Assembly (NCBI GenBank): GCA_002529645.1
Contig: NAEP01000069.1
Span: 1 to 63,487, forward strand
DNA length: 63,487 bases
Source: Candidatus Lumbricidiphila eiseniae
Lineage (GTDB): Bacteria > Actinomycetota > Actinomycetes > Actinomycetales > Microbacteriaceae
Direction: 5' to 3'
This document shows, piece by piece, positions 16,823 through 24,221 of the stretch. The translations under genes were made by a program, and so were the position numbers. The notes beneath the pieces are model-generated. The model ran no database searches, was not told the origin of the DNA, and saw only the letters and a list, made by a program, of their open reading frames with translations. Position 1 is the first letter of the stretch; each line of letters begins with the position of its first letter.

Positions 16823-17794
16823 TTACTCCCTAGCGGTGGTGGTAGAAACGGTGGTGGTGGAAACGGCAGTGGCAGCAGGAACAATCGTGGCAGAACCCGG
16901 AAACGCCCGCCACGGCGTGGCCGCGGGGCCTGTGCACGGGGCATCCAGAACAAAAAGCCCACCGGCGAGCGGCTCGCGCTCCAGCCTGGCGGCATCAAGA
17001 CCATAGCTGGCGGTCGTGATGAGCAGCGTGTCCAGCCGGGGCCCAACAAAACACATGCTCGTCGGCTGTGAAACCGGCAACAAAACGGTGCGATCAAGCC
17101 GCCCGTCGGGGGTGTATCGTCGGCACTGTCCACCACCCCACACGGCGACCCAGAGGCATCCCTCGTCGTCAACGGTGAGGCCGTCGGGCATGCTGGCGCC
17201 CACCGATTCAAACTGCACGAGCACCGTACCACCGGTCATTGCGCCGGTTGCCGCATCGTATTGGTAGCGCCACATACGCCCGGGACCAGAATCGATAAGA
17301 TACATCGCCGACCCGTCAGGCGACCAGCCGAGACCGTTTGACACAGCGAGGCCGCTCACGCACGTGACAGCGTCACCCGGAGCATCGAGCCGATAGAGCG
17401 CGCCATCTGGGGGCCCCGTGTTGTACGGCATTGTGCCGCCGAAGGCGCGCCCGTCCGGGCTGACTTTACCGTCGTTAAACCGGATGCCCGGCTCGGTGGA
17501 AAGCGGTTGCGCAAGGGCAGTCAGTGCACCTTCCCCATCACGGCGGTAGAAACCATCGCGGAGCAGTAGCAGCAATTCTCCCGGGTTGGTCGAGAACAGC
17601 GCCGCACCAACGTGCGAGGGCGTCTCGAAGCACTGCACTGCCGAGGGCTTGCTCCACGGCTCGCGCCACACCCGGTTCGCGAGGATATCAACCCACACGA
17701 GCGTGGATGTCCCGGCATCCCACGTCGGCCCCTCCGCCAGTTCGGCGCGGGAATCACGAAACAGTTCCGGAGTTAGATTCGTCACGGTCATCAT
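16823..17794 (-). CDS. SMP-30/gluconolactonase family sugar lactonase
   Basis: The 323-residue beta-propeller has the N-terminal metal Glu region (AELAEGPTWD), the NDGKVSPDGRAFGGTM loop, the SNGLGWSPDG motif and a late MPDGLTVDDEG, all typical of SMP-30 lactonases. It would open the sugar lactone made by an aldose dehydrogenase. It is 2 bp from the FAH gene and overlaps a 40-codon ORF by 4 bp. The C-terminus is a low-complexity Ala/Thr/Ser tail. Confidence 0.87.
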   Translation of the reverse strand: MMTVTNLTPELFRDSRAELAEGPTWDAGTSTLVWVDILANRVWREPWSKPSAVQCFETPSHVGAALFSTNPGELLLLLRDGFYRRDGEGALTALAQPLSTEPGIRFNDGKVSPDGRAFGGTMPYNTGPPDGALYRLDAPGDAVTCVSGLAVSNGLGWSPDGSAMYLIDSGPGRMWRYQYDAATGAMTGGTVLVQFESVGASMPDGLTVDDEGCLWVAVWGGGQCRRYTPDGRLDRTVLLPVSQPTSMCFVGPRLDTLLITTASYGLDAARLEREPLAGGLFVLDAPCTGPAATPWRAFPGSATIVPAATAVSTTTVSTTTARE

Positions 17795-17913
17795 GCAATC
17801 AGTCCTTCCACGTCCGGATCAACGAGCCGCGAGAACATCATCGTCAGCCACGGGTCAAACCAGTCCTTCCAGGCCTGGGTCAACGGCAGGACATACTCCG
17901 GTGTGGCGGCCAT
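17791..17913 (-). CDS. small 40-residue ORF coupled to the lactonase gene
   Basis: ATG 17913 to TGA 17791 encodes a short aromatic-rich peptide (AWKDWFDPWLTMMFSRL in its middle). Its stop overlaps the lactonase start (ATGA), and it begins 7 bp after the dehydrogenase stop, so it fits the operon exactly. It is either a small real protein or the remaining C-terminus of a lost enzyme. No family is recognised. Confidence 0.5.
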   Translation of the reverse strand: MAATPEYVLPLTQAWKDWFDPWLTMMFSRLVDPDVEGLIA

Positions 17914-17919
17914 CCGGGG

Positions 17920-18984
17920 TCACTCCGCTCGCGCCGGGTCAACGAGTATTTTGGCCAGATCACTGGGGGCCGCCAATCGCGCAAACGCCTCAGCAACACC
18001 CTCGAAGCCCACCGTCTCACTGATAAGCGGCCGCGGGTTCACCACGCCCGTGCTCAGCAGCCGCACCGCCGTCACAACGTCAGTGTCCCAGACGTGCGCA
18101 GCCGTGCCGACCACTCGCTTCTCCGAAAGCACGATATCGCGCCACGGCAACGGCGGGGTGGCGTCACTAATGCCCACGAGCACTGTTGTACCGCTGCGAC
18201 GGGTCACCGAGAACGCGTCGGCAACGGCAGCCGGGCGGCCCGCGCACTCGAAAACAGCGTCGGCCAGTCGGCCCCCGGTGTACTCGGCAACAACTCCCCG
18301 AAATTCATCACCGGATGCCGCGACCGCCGCCGCACCCACCTCCAGTGCGCGGTTCCGCTGGGTCGCCGAAGGATCGAGCACGAGAACCTGCGCACCCACC
18401 CCACGCGCAACCTGCACGACGAGATTCCCCACGACTCCCGCACCGACCACCGCAACGGTGGCACCCCGGAGCTCACTGATCTTGGCGACCGCCCGCACGG
18501 CCACCGCGGTTGGTTCCGCGAGCGCGGCAACCTCCACCGGGACATCCGGGCCAACACTCACGAGCGTATTCGCCCGACACACCATGTATTCGGCCATCCC
18601 ACCCGGCGCGTGTTGCCCCAGCACAACGAGGTTCGGGCACAGACCAACCTCGTGTCGCTCACACCACCAGCAGGTGCCACACCCTTCCACCACATCGGGG
18701 ATGACCCGCTTACCCACCCACCCTGGTTGCGACGCGCATTCGACGACGGTGCCCACAATCTCGTGCCCCGTAATGAGCGGTGCCTGTGCCCCGGAAACAG
18801 GGTGTGGGCCTGACACCGGAATGTCGTGCGGGCCGGTGAGAAACTCCTCCACGTCGGTGCCACACAGTCCAACCCGGTCGACCCGAACGAGCGCTTGCCC
18901 GGGTGCGGGTGTCGGCCGAGGAATCTCGTCGACACGGACATCCCCGCGTGCGTACCAGCGCAGCGCTCGCATTGTCGTGGTCAT
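17920..18984 (-). CDS. zinc-dependent alcohol/sugar-acid dehydrogenase (MDR family)
   Basis: From ATG 18984 (with GAGGGCAGG upstream) the 354-residue enzyme has the catalytic zinc motif CGTD...GHE, the four structural-zinc cysteines (CGTCWWCERHEVGLC) and the Rossmann motif VAVVGAGVVGNLVVQ. It would oxidise a polyol, aldose or 2-keto-3-deoxy acid with NAD(P). In this operon the last is attractive, because the FAH protein would then take the diketo product. The frame continues upstream to 19086 but without a ribosome site. Confidence 0.85.
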   Translation of the reverse strand: MTTTMRALRWYARGDVRVDEIPRPTPAPGQALVRVDRVGLCGTDVEEFLTGPHDIPVSGPHPVSGAQAPLITGHEIVGTVVECASQPGWVGKRVIPDVVEGCGTCWWCERHEVGLCPNLVVLGQHAPGGMAEYMVCRANTLVSVGPDVPVEVAALAEPTAVAVRAVAKISELRGATVAVVGAGVVGNLVVQVARGVGAQVLVLDPSATQRNRALEVGAAAVAASGDEFRGVVAEYTGGRLADAVFECAGRPAAVADAFSVTRRSGTTVLVGISDATPPLPWRDIVLSEKRVVGTAAHVWDTDVVTAVRLLSTGVVNPRPLISETVGFEGVAEAFARLAAPSDLAKILVDPARAE

Positions 18985-19088
18985 GAATGGCCTGCCCTCG
19001 TTCTCATCACGGTTACCCCTTGCATGCTTATCCCTACAGTTGTGATTGTTGAGCGAGCGGTGAGTCATTGAGCGCCCACCTCGCACCC

Positions 19089-20291
19089 TTATCCTGACAG
19101 TCGCGATACCCGCCGCGACACGGTCGCTGATTCGGCAACCCCCTCCCGAAGCCGGACTCCGTGACCGGGTGTCGTCGGCACCTGCATGGTACTGCCGGTC
19201 ATAACAGGAAGCCCCTCCACGAGTTCGGAATACCAGGTGCGCAAGAACGCACGCACCGTCTCTTGCAGCACACCGTTTGGCTGGCTTGCCGTGAGGTGGG
19301 TGCAGGCAGCGAGAGTGGTCGGACCGGTGCAGTCGTGCGGAGCGACCGGCACAGCGTACAAGTCCGCGAGCGAGGCAACTTTACGCGCCTCGGTTAGTCC
19401 GCCGGTCCACTGCACATCCACGGTTGCGTAGTCGATAACACCCTGCGCGAGCAGCGGCGCGAACCCGCGTCGACCGACCGCGGTCTCACCGGTGGCGATC
19501 GGCACGGATGTCGCACGCCGCAGCTCCACGAAGGCATCTACCGCGTCTGCCCGCAACGGGTCTTCCACCCAAAACGGGTTGAACGCCGCAAGCTCGCGCA
19601 TGATCTTTGTCGCGGCCGGACGCAGCCACAGCCCGTGCAGCTCGACCATGATGTCCATCTGGTTACCGACCGCATCACGAATGTCTCCGATAACCGACAG
19701 CGCCTGGTCGAGTTCGGCGACGGAGATGTCGGTGCCGAGGGTGCGCTCTGCAGCCCGGTCAAAGGGCCACACCTTCATCGCGGTGATCCCCTCACTCAGC
19801 AGGTCACGGGCAAGCTCACCCGGTCGAGTGAGGAACGCGTCCAGGTCCTCCCAGGGGCTCGAACCATGACCAACACCCCAGTTCTCAGAACTCTGCTGGG
19901 CACTGGCACGGACGTAGTCCGCTCCGGCACACGTGTTGTACGTGCGGAGCTCATGATGCACCGGACCACCGAGCAGTTGCGACAGGGACATCCCTGTGCT
20001 GTGCCCCAATAGATCCCACAGCGCGAGCTCGACGGCCGCGTTACCGCGGTTTTCTGCGCCACCGCCCTGGTAACCCACGTAGGGGCGCAGAGCGACCGCG
20101 GCTTTCTCGGGTGATGGCGCATCCATCGCCAAGATGATCGGTGCCGCCGTTTCGTGGATGTAGGTTTCCACCGTCCGTGCTGCGAAAAATGCCTCCCCCA
20201 GCCCGATTAAACCGTCGTCGGTGTGGAGCCGAACGAAAAGCAGGTTTAGCTGGATGTCTGGGCGCAGGGTCTCAACCGCGAGGATCTTCAT
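19089..20291 (-). CDS. mandelate racemase/enolase-superfamily sugar-acid dehydratase
   Basis: The 400-residue protein has the enolase-superfamily N-terminal cap and a barrel with acidic metal ligands (MVELHG, FWVEDPL, IATGE). A later histidine motif (APHDCTGPTTLAA) is characteristic of the ManD/galactonate dehydratase-like branch. It would dehydrate an aldonic acid to its 2-keto-3-deoxy form, the step between lactonase and dehydrogenase. It is the first gene of the operon and is read away from the FadR-type regulator. Confidence 0.85.
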   Translation of the reverse strand: MKILAVETLRPDIQLNLLFVRLHTDDGLIGLGEAFFAARTVETYIHETAAPIILAMDAPSPEKAAVALRPYVGYQGGGAENRGNAAVELALWDLLGHSTGMSLSQLLGGPVHHELRTYNTCAGADYVRASAQQSSENWGVGHGSSPWEDLDAFLTRPGELARDLLSEGITAMKVWPFDRAAERTLGTDISVAELDQALSVIGDIRDAVGNQMDIMVELHGLWLRPAATKIMRELAAFNPFWVEDPLRADAVDAFVELRRATSVPIATGETAVGRRGFAPLLAQGVIDYATVDVQWTGGLTEARKVASLADLYAVPVAPHDCTGPTTLAACTHLTASQPNGVLQETVRAFLRTWYSELVEGLPVMTGSTMQVPTTPGHGVRLREGVAESATVSRRVSRLSG

Positions 20292-20402
20292 GGGTTCTCT
20301 TTTGGTATCCGCAAGCAGCGATCACGCGTGGGCCGTGTCGCGGTTCTAGATGGCGGCGAGGCGAGCCGTAGCTTGGACTAACCCCGCCACAAGAACCTCT
20401 TT

Positions 20403-20422
20403 TGGTCTAACTGGTAATACCA
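20403..20422. promoter_or_regulatory. FadR-type GntR operator sites
   Basis: TGGTAATACCA at 20412-20422 is a perfect 11 bp palindrome matching the TNGTNNNACNA consensus of FadR-subfamily regulators. TGGTCTAACTG at 20403-20413 is an overlapping second match with one deviation. They lie in the gap between the dehydratase operon and the divergent FadR-type gene, where the regulator is expected to repress both. The flanking gap (20292-20548) holds no other gene. Confidence 0.65.
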
Positions 20423-20548
20423 ATACTATGGCGGAGGCCCCGACCCTTGTCAAGCGGTCACGCCACACTTCTCAGGAATGACTCGACATCCCCACTCGTC
20501 CGGCGTTGTGCGTTGACGACAGAACAAGTCCGTGCCAAGGTCACAGGT

Positions 20549-21343
20549 ATGACCGGTTTGACCCCTGCGGGTGAGCTGCCGGCCGGAGTACCTCAGATCG
20601 TCGCCGCGATTGACGAGCGGATCGTGTCGGGTACCTGGCCGGAACACTCCCGACTGCCTTCAGAGCGAACGCTCGCTGAACAGTTTTCGGTGAGCCGACC
20701 GGTCATCCGTGAGTCACTCCGGGTGCTCAGTGAACGTGGACTCATCGTCATATCCGCCGGTCGCGGCAGCTTCGTGCGCCGAATAGATCCGGCCAGTCAG
20801 GGTGCTAGCGCCGAACTTCTTGCCCGTCGGGGAGCGATTACCGCCGAACACCTCATTGTTGCGCGCACGATGTTAGAAGCCGAAGCGGCCGCACTGGCAG
20901 CAATAAACCGCACCGACCAACACATCGAACGCCTCAGCGAACTCCTCGAACAGTTTGATCACTCGACCGTTCCTGAATCGGCAGACCTGGATGTCGCATT
21001 CCACGAAGCAATAACAGTAGCATCGGGAAATCCTGTCATTCAGGTCATGTTTGCCTCGATCAAAACCCTCGCACACGGCATCGTTCTACGCAGTCTCACC
21101 GACCGCAAACTCGCGGGTGCCGCGCTCCCGTTACACGAGGTGATCCTCACGGCGATCATCGAACAGGATCCGGACCGAGCACGTCAGGCAATGAGCGAAC
21201 ACCTGGGTGCCGCCCGCCAGTTCTACGGCACTGACCTGAATCAACCGCTCGCAGACGTGCTTCGGCACCGTGCCGAAATTGCACCAGCACTGGGGTCAGT
21301 GCTGCGAGATCTGAGCCGTTCGATCGCGTCCACCGAGACATGA
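20549..21343 (+). CDS. FadR-subfamily GntR transcriptional regulator
   Basis: From ATG 20549 the 264-residue protein has a winged HTH (LPSERTLAEQFSVSRPVIRESLRVLSERGLI) and an FCD ligand domain with the Asp and His metal/ligand residues (LDVAFHEAI, LHEVILTAI, MSEHL). I chose this start because family members begin about 15-20 residues before the HTH. It is divergent from the sugar-acid operon and is its likely repressor, released by a pathway intermediate. Confidence 0.87.
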   Translation: MTGLTPAGELPAGVPQIVAAIDERIVSGTWPEHSRLPSERTLAEQFSVSRPVIRESLRVLSERGLIVISAGRGSFVRRIDPASQGASAELLARRGAITAEHLIVARTMLEAEAAALAAINRTDQHIERLSELLEQFDHSTVPESADLDVAFHEAITVASGNPVIQVMFASIKTLAHGIVLRSLTDRKLAGAALPLHEVILTAIIEQDPDRARQAMSEHLGAARQFYGTDLNQPLADVLRHRAEIAPALGSVLRDLSRSIASTET

Positions 21344-21406
21344 ACACCCTGCAGCTCGTCAATATTGACGGGCCGCGGCTACATGCCACGATCTCCCATC
21401 CACACT

Positions 21407-21491
21407 ACGGTCTCCTCCCGCACCCCGATCTCCTGATATCGTCGCCCAGACCGATGCCGCGATCGAGACGATCTCCTCCCGCACCCCGATC
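21407..21491. repeat. direct-repeat pair, 61 bp period
   Basis: The 24 bp copies 21407-21430 and 21468-21491 differ at one base and repeat at exactly 61 bp. The interval between the FadR-type gene and tRNA-Arg (21344-21653) has no gene, so nothing coding explains the repeat. Confidence 0.75.
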
Positions 21492-21653
21492 GCGCCAGTG
21501 TCATGTTGCCAGAGTTACGCGACCAGCCCGTTGCCCGCAAACACTGGGCATTCGGTGTGGAGGCAGTGAGCACCCCCGGCACGACACCCTCGGGCCCGGT
21601 GATAGACTCGACGAACCACCGCAGCGAATACTGTCGGCGCGCAACGCCGTTGC

Positions 21654-21729
21654 GCGCCCGTAGCTCAACGGATAGAGCATCTGACTACGGATCAGAAGGT
21701 TGGGGGTTCGAATCCCTCCGGGCGCACCA
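21654..21729 (+). tRNA. tRNA-Arg(ACG), prophage attachment target
   Basis: Acceptor stem GCGCCCG/CGGGCGC, D-arm GCTC/GAGC, anticodon loop CTACGGA (anticodon ACG), T-arm GGGGG-TTCGAAT-CCCTC, and encoded CCA at 21727-21729. The 3' half is repeated at 39455-39505, showing that the prophage integrated here and rebuilt the tRNA 3' end with its own copy. Confidence 0.95.
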
Positions 21730-21731
21730 CA
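21681..21731. other. attL
   Basis: This 51 bp segment of tRNA-Arg matches 39455-39505 with only two mismatches, at 21689/39463 and 21692/39466. The right-hand 39 bp (21693-21731) are identical and must contain the crossover. The base at 21692 forms part of the stop codon of the prophage repressor. Confidence 0.93.
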
Positions 21732-22015
21732 CCCTCGGCCAGCCACTCAAGTGGGAGCGTCCCTGTTTTAAGCCACTGAAACGGGACGCCAGTCACGGCC
21801 GCGATAGCGTACAGTGACTGCACGCTCGGCTGAATGTGCCCATTGATCCAATTGCCGACCGTGTTCCGGTTTACGTCGAGATGCCTTGCGAGGTCCTGCA
21901 CTCCTACGCCACTCGCTCGCATCGCTTTTCTGATCCTGTCGGCCTCGTCAAAGTCAAGTGCCAGTCTCTCCAATGTGTTCATGCTCATGCACATAGCATT
22001 GCACGAACGCCCCAT
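21692..22015 (-). CDS. prophage XRE-type immunity repressor ending in attL
   Basis: The 107-residue protein (96 if it starts at ATG 21982, MNTLERL) has a lambda-repressor-like HTH: RIRKAMRASGVGVQDLARH followed by LDVNRNTVGNWINGH. It ends VVRPEGFEPPTF, encoded by the reverse of the tRNA T-arm. The TGA stop (21694-21692) exists only because the host base at 21692 is T. On the phage side of the junction (39466) the base is C, giving TGG and an open frame for 86 more codons. So the integrated form is truncated compared with the phage form. It faces the early genes and probably represses both promoters. Confidence 0.85.
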   Translation of the reverse strand: MGRSCNAMCMSMNTLERLALDFDEADRIRKAMRASGVGVQDLARHLDVNRNTVGNWINGHIQPSVQSLYAIAAVTGVPFQWLKTGTLPLEWLAEGVVRPEGFEPPTF

Positions 22016-22033
22016 TCATGCAACGCTATGTGC
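21989..22033. promoter_or_regulatory. inverted-repeat operator of the prophage switch
   Basis: The 15 bp arms GCACATAGCATTGCA (21989-22003) and TGCAACGCTATGTGC (22019-22033) are inverted repeats with one mismatch and a 15 bp spacer. They overlap the 5' end of the repressor gene and lie upstream of the rightward early genes. Two inverted copies of CGCTATGTGC-like half-operators are what a dimeric XRE repressor would use. Confidence 0.65.
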
Positions 22034-22045
22034 GACATGCTGAAC

Positions 22046-22071
22046 TACAAGCTTGTAATTTATTGATCAAT
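22046..22071. promoter_or_regulatory. two perfect palindromes in the prophage early control region
   Basis: TACAAGCTTGTA (22046-22057) and ATTGATCAAT (22062-22071) are perfect 12 and 10 bp palindromes in an AT-rich stretch just before the first rightward gene. They could bind the HTH protein encoded at 22080 or overlap the early promoter. No clear -35/-10 pair could be fixed. Confidence 0.45.
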
Positions 22072-22079
22072 GCCCAATA

Positions 22080-22292
22080 ATGGCAGACATGCCGAAAAAG
22101 ACATCTTTTTCTTCTGAGCCTCGCATTATTTGGTGTGAGCAGCTCATCGGGTCCGCCACGGTGTGCAGGATTCTCGGTATCGACCGGTCTACGCTGACCC
22201 GTCGTATTAGGCGTGGTGAGCTGGTGCCGCTCGCGCAGCTTGATGGCCCGCGTGGGGCGTATGTGTTTGATCGGGGTGACTTCCCCGTATGA
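22080..22292 (+). CDS. prophage HTH protein (excisionase/Cro-like)
   Basis: The 70-residue protein has one helix-turn-helix (SATVCRILGIDRSTLTRRIRRGEL) of the MerR-like/excisionase type and a short wing (GAYVFDRGDF). It is the first rightward gene, divergent from the repressor, and overlaps the initiator gene by 4 bp. It may act as Cro-like regulator or recombination directionality factor; sequence alone does not decide. Confidence 0.7.
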   Translation: MADMPKKTSFSSEPRIIWCEQLIGSATVCRILGIDRSTLTRRIRRGELVPLAQLDGPRGAYVFDRGDFPV

Positions 22293-22960
22293 GTGTCGAG
22301 TCGCTCGCCATCGCGCTGCACCACTCCCGGGCCAGGGGTGCAGCCAAGCTCGTGCTTATCGGCATCGCAAACCACGACGGTGATGGCGGTGCTTGGCCTG
22401 CAGTCGCGACCCTGGCGAGGTATGCCGGTGTGACGGAGCGTAACGTTCAGAAAGCGCTTGCCGCCCTCGAAAGCCTGGGCGAAATCAGACGCCTCGTGAG
22501 CAGCGGCGGCGACCACTCAACGGCTGATCATATGAAACCCAACCTGTATCAGTTTCTGCTCCGGTGCCCATCGAATTGCGACCGATCAGCGCGGCACCGC
22601 AGGCCCCATGACACACAGCTATCCGAGTTATCCACAGGCGAGTTATCCACAGGGGTGTCGCTAGCGACACCGGGTGTCGGTAGCGACACCGGGGGGGTGT
22701 CGCTAGCGACACCCGAACCATCCTTTAACCAAACCACTAGATATAGAGAAAAAACTCACGTTATCGCGCGCGCGCGAGTTGGAGGGACAGGTCCTTCTGT
22801 GGATAACTTTTCGGTTTCGGCTCGTCGGTATGTCGAGGTGATGGCTGTGAAGTGTCGGGGGCGTGGGGGTCGGCCTCATCGGTATGTCGATGGTCAGGGT
22901 CTGCCCTCTCACAGGTGTTTGCACTGTGGTGAGCTGCAGCCGGTGGAGGGGACTGCGTGA
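22289..22960 (+). CDS. phage replication initiator-like HTH protein
   Basis: The 223-residue protein begins with a winged HTH_36-like domain (ANHDGDGGAWPAVATLARYAG, VTERNVQKALAALESLGEIRRL), as in phage/plasmid initiators and DnaD-like N-termini. The middle (residues about 110-150) is a low-complexity segment encoded by DnaA boxes and palindromic repeats. The C-terminus has a cysteine/histidine cluster (KCRGRGG, HRCLHCGEL) that looks like a small zinc ribbon. An origin inside the initiator gene is the lambda O arrangement. Confidence 0.75.
   Translation: MSVESLAIALHHSRARGAAKLVLIGIANHDGDGGAWPAVATLARYAGVTERNVQKALAALESLGEIRRLVSSGGDHSTADHMKPNLYQFLLRCPSNCDRSARHRRPHDTQLSELSTGELSTGVSLATPGVGSDTGGVSLATPEPSFNQTTRYREKTHVIARARVGGTGPSVDNFSVSARRYVEVMAVKCRGRGGRPHRYVDGQGLPSHRCLHCGELQPVEGTA
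22628..22806. other. predicted prophage replication origin
   Basis: Two consensus DnaA boxes TTATCCACA lie at 22628-22636 and 22643-22651, and an inverted one, TGTGGATAA, at 22798-22806. Between them are three 18 bp palindromes GGTGTCGCTAGCGACACC (22654-22671, 22673-22690 with one changed base, 22696-22713). An AT-rich stretch at about 22728-22765 could melt. All this lies inside the initiator gene. Confidence 0.8.
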
Positions 22961-23028
22961 TGTGTGTTTTGGGTCAGGGGTGTGCGCCCTTGGCTGCCTG
23001 GTTAGTAGTTTATCGAAAGGAAATTCAT

Positions 23029-23178
23029 ATGTTGTGTAAGTCTTTGCCGGTGGCTCATCGTCGTCGGGGTTTTCGTGATACCGCGTTTGCTCAGGTGGTG
23101 GCGGTGGTGGGTCTGGTGATCGCTGCGGTGGTGGTGGCTGTTGTGGTGGCGTGGCTGATCGTGGGGGTGGGGCGATGA
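23029..23178 (+). CDS. small single-pass membrane protein
   Basis: ATG 23029 follows AAAGGAAATTC, a good ribosome site, so the longer frame from 22957 is not used. The 49-residue product has a basic N-terminus (HRRRGFRD) and one hydrophobic helix (AQVVAVVGLVIAAVVVAVV), so it should be a bitopic inner-membrane peptide. Its stop overlaps the next start (ATGA). The function is unknown; superinfection exclusion is one possibility for such early phage proteins. Confidence 0.65.
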   Translation: MLCKSLPVAHRRRGFRDTAFAQVVAVVGLVIAAVVVAVVVAWLIVGVGR

Positions 23179-23852
23179 GTGAGTCAGAGGCACCGCGTCC
23201 TGAGTGGTCGCGGGTCGCGTTGCACGGCGAGTTCCTTGCCCTCGCGAACTCGTTGCGTGAGTGCTTCGATCATCTCGGGGATGATGAGTGCGAGCTGATC
23301 AGTGACTGTGCTGTCGATGCCCATATCGCTGGGTATCTGGTCGCCTCTGGGCGGTGGAGCACCGTGGAGGGTGCAGCCCAGCTGGTGAAGGCGCATGACG
23401 CGTTGAGGGATATCCAAGCGGCATCGTCTCAGCTGAAGGCAGCGCTAAAGACGTTGGAGCGCCTGGATGTGGAGCGTCCCTCTATGGGCCCGGTGCGGGC
23501 TGCTTTGCCGGAGACCCTGGCCGGTCTGGGGAGCCAGGTACATGAGTACGCTGCTGCGCTGCGCGCGGGCGAGATATCTGAGCGGATCAGCGCCTTCGGG
23601 ACCACGTTATGCACGTACGCTACTACGCTCGACACCCCACCGAGCTCGGATCAGATCAGCGCCCTGCTGGTTGATGTGGTTGCCGGGCTTGCGGTGTTCA
23701 CACCGTGTCTGAGTACCGAGAACCGGCTGAAACCCGCCCACTTTCCCGATTCTGCCTCGTCTGGGCGGTGGCGGCTTGAGTATGATCTGTGCTTGCTGCT
23801 GGACTCCCTCATGATCCTGACCCTTGGCGAATCGTGGTCGAGAGATGAGTGA
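23175..23852 (+). CDS. prophage early protein with N-terminal MSESEAPRPEWSRVAL module
   Basis: The 225-residue, mainly helical, acidic protein starts at ATG 23175, coupled to the previous gene. Its first 85 residues resemble the whole of the next gene product: both share SESEAPRPE, WSRVAL and LVASGRW. The rest (residues 90-225) has no recognised domain. The pair looks like a duplication followed by divergence. Confidence 0.65.
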   Translation: MSESEAPRPEWSRVALHGEFLALANSLRECFDHLGDDECELISDCAVDAHIAGYLVASGRWSTVEGAAQLVKAHDALRDIQAASSQLKAALKTLERLDVERPSMGPVRAALPETLAGLGSQVHEYAAALRAGEISERISAFGTTLCTYATTLDTPPSSDQISALLVDVVAGLAVFTPCLSTENRLKPAHFPDSASSGRWRLEYDLCLLLDSLMILTLGESWSRDE

Positions 23853-24108
23853 GTCAGAGGCGCCGCGTCCTGAGGTGAGTGAGTCCTGGACGCCGCCGCG
23901 TCCTGAGTGGTCGCGGGTCGCGTTGCGCCAGGATTTGCTGGATTTGGCGGAGGATATGCGTGCGTGGGTGGGGCACCCGGTCCCGTCCGTGGTGTGGGCT
24001 GATCAGACCGAGCTGGTGGCCGCTTTGGTGGCGTCTGGGCGGTGGGATATCGATTCTGGTGTGGCGTGGCTGGAAGCCGGTCGTGCTGCTTTGGTGTGTG
24101 AGCTATGA
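23845..24108 (+). CDS. short paralogue of the preceding early protein
   Basis: From ATG 23845 the 87-residue protein repeats the MSESEAPRPE start, the WSRVALRQDLLDLAEDM helix and the LVASGRWDIDSGVAWLEAGRAAL block of its neighbour, and lacks the long C-terminal part. It overlaps the previous gene by 8 bp and the next by 4 bp. The function is unknown. Confidence 0.62.
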   Translation: MSESEAPRPEVSESWTPPRPEWSRVALRQDLLDLAEDMRAWVGHPVPSVVWADQTELVAALVASGRWDIDSGVAWLEAGRAALVCEL

Positions 24109-24221
24109 GCGTGATGGAGGAGATGCCGATCTGGTTGTTACTGCCGCTGGTGGTGGTGGCGTGGGTGGGGTACGCGGTTGTAGTGGTGGTACAGCACCGC
24201 CGTGAGGGGAGGCGGTGGTGA
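24105..24221 (+). CDS. 38-residue single-pass membrane protein
   Basis: ATG 24105 to TGA 24221 encodes a short acidic start, a hydrophobic helix (PIWLLLPLVVVAWVGYAVVVV) and a basic tail (QHRREGRRW). It overlaps the previous stop (ATGA) and the start of the next gene, so translational coupling supports it despite its size. Confidence 0.6.
   Translation: MSVMEEMPIWLLLPLVVVAWVGYAVVVVVQHRREGRRW

Noticed and set aside
17524-18813. 429-codon plus-strand frame opposite the lactonase and dehydrogenase
   Set aside because: Antisense shadow; both minus-strand genes show full family motifs.
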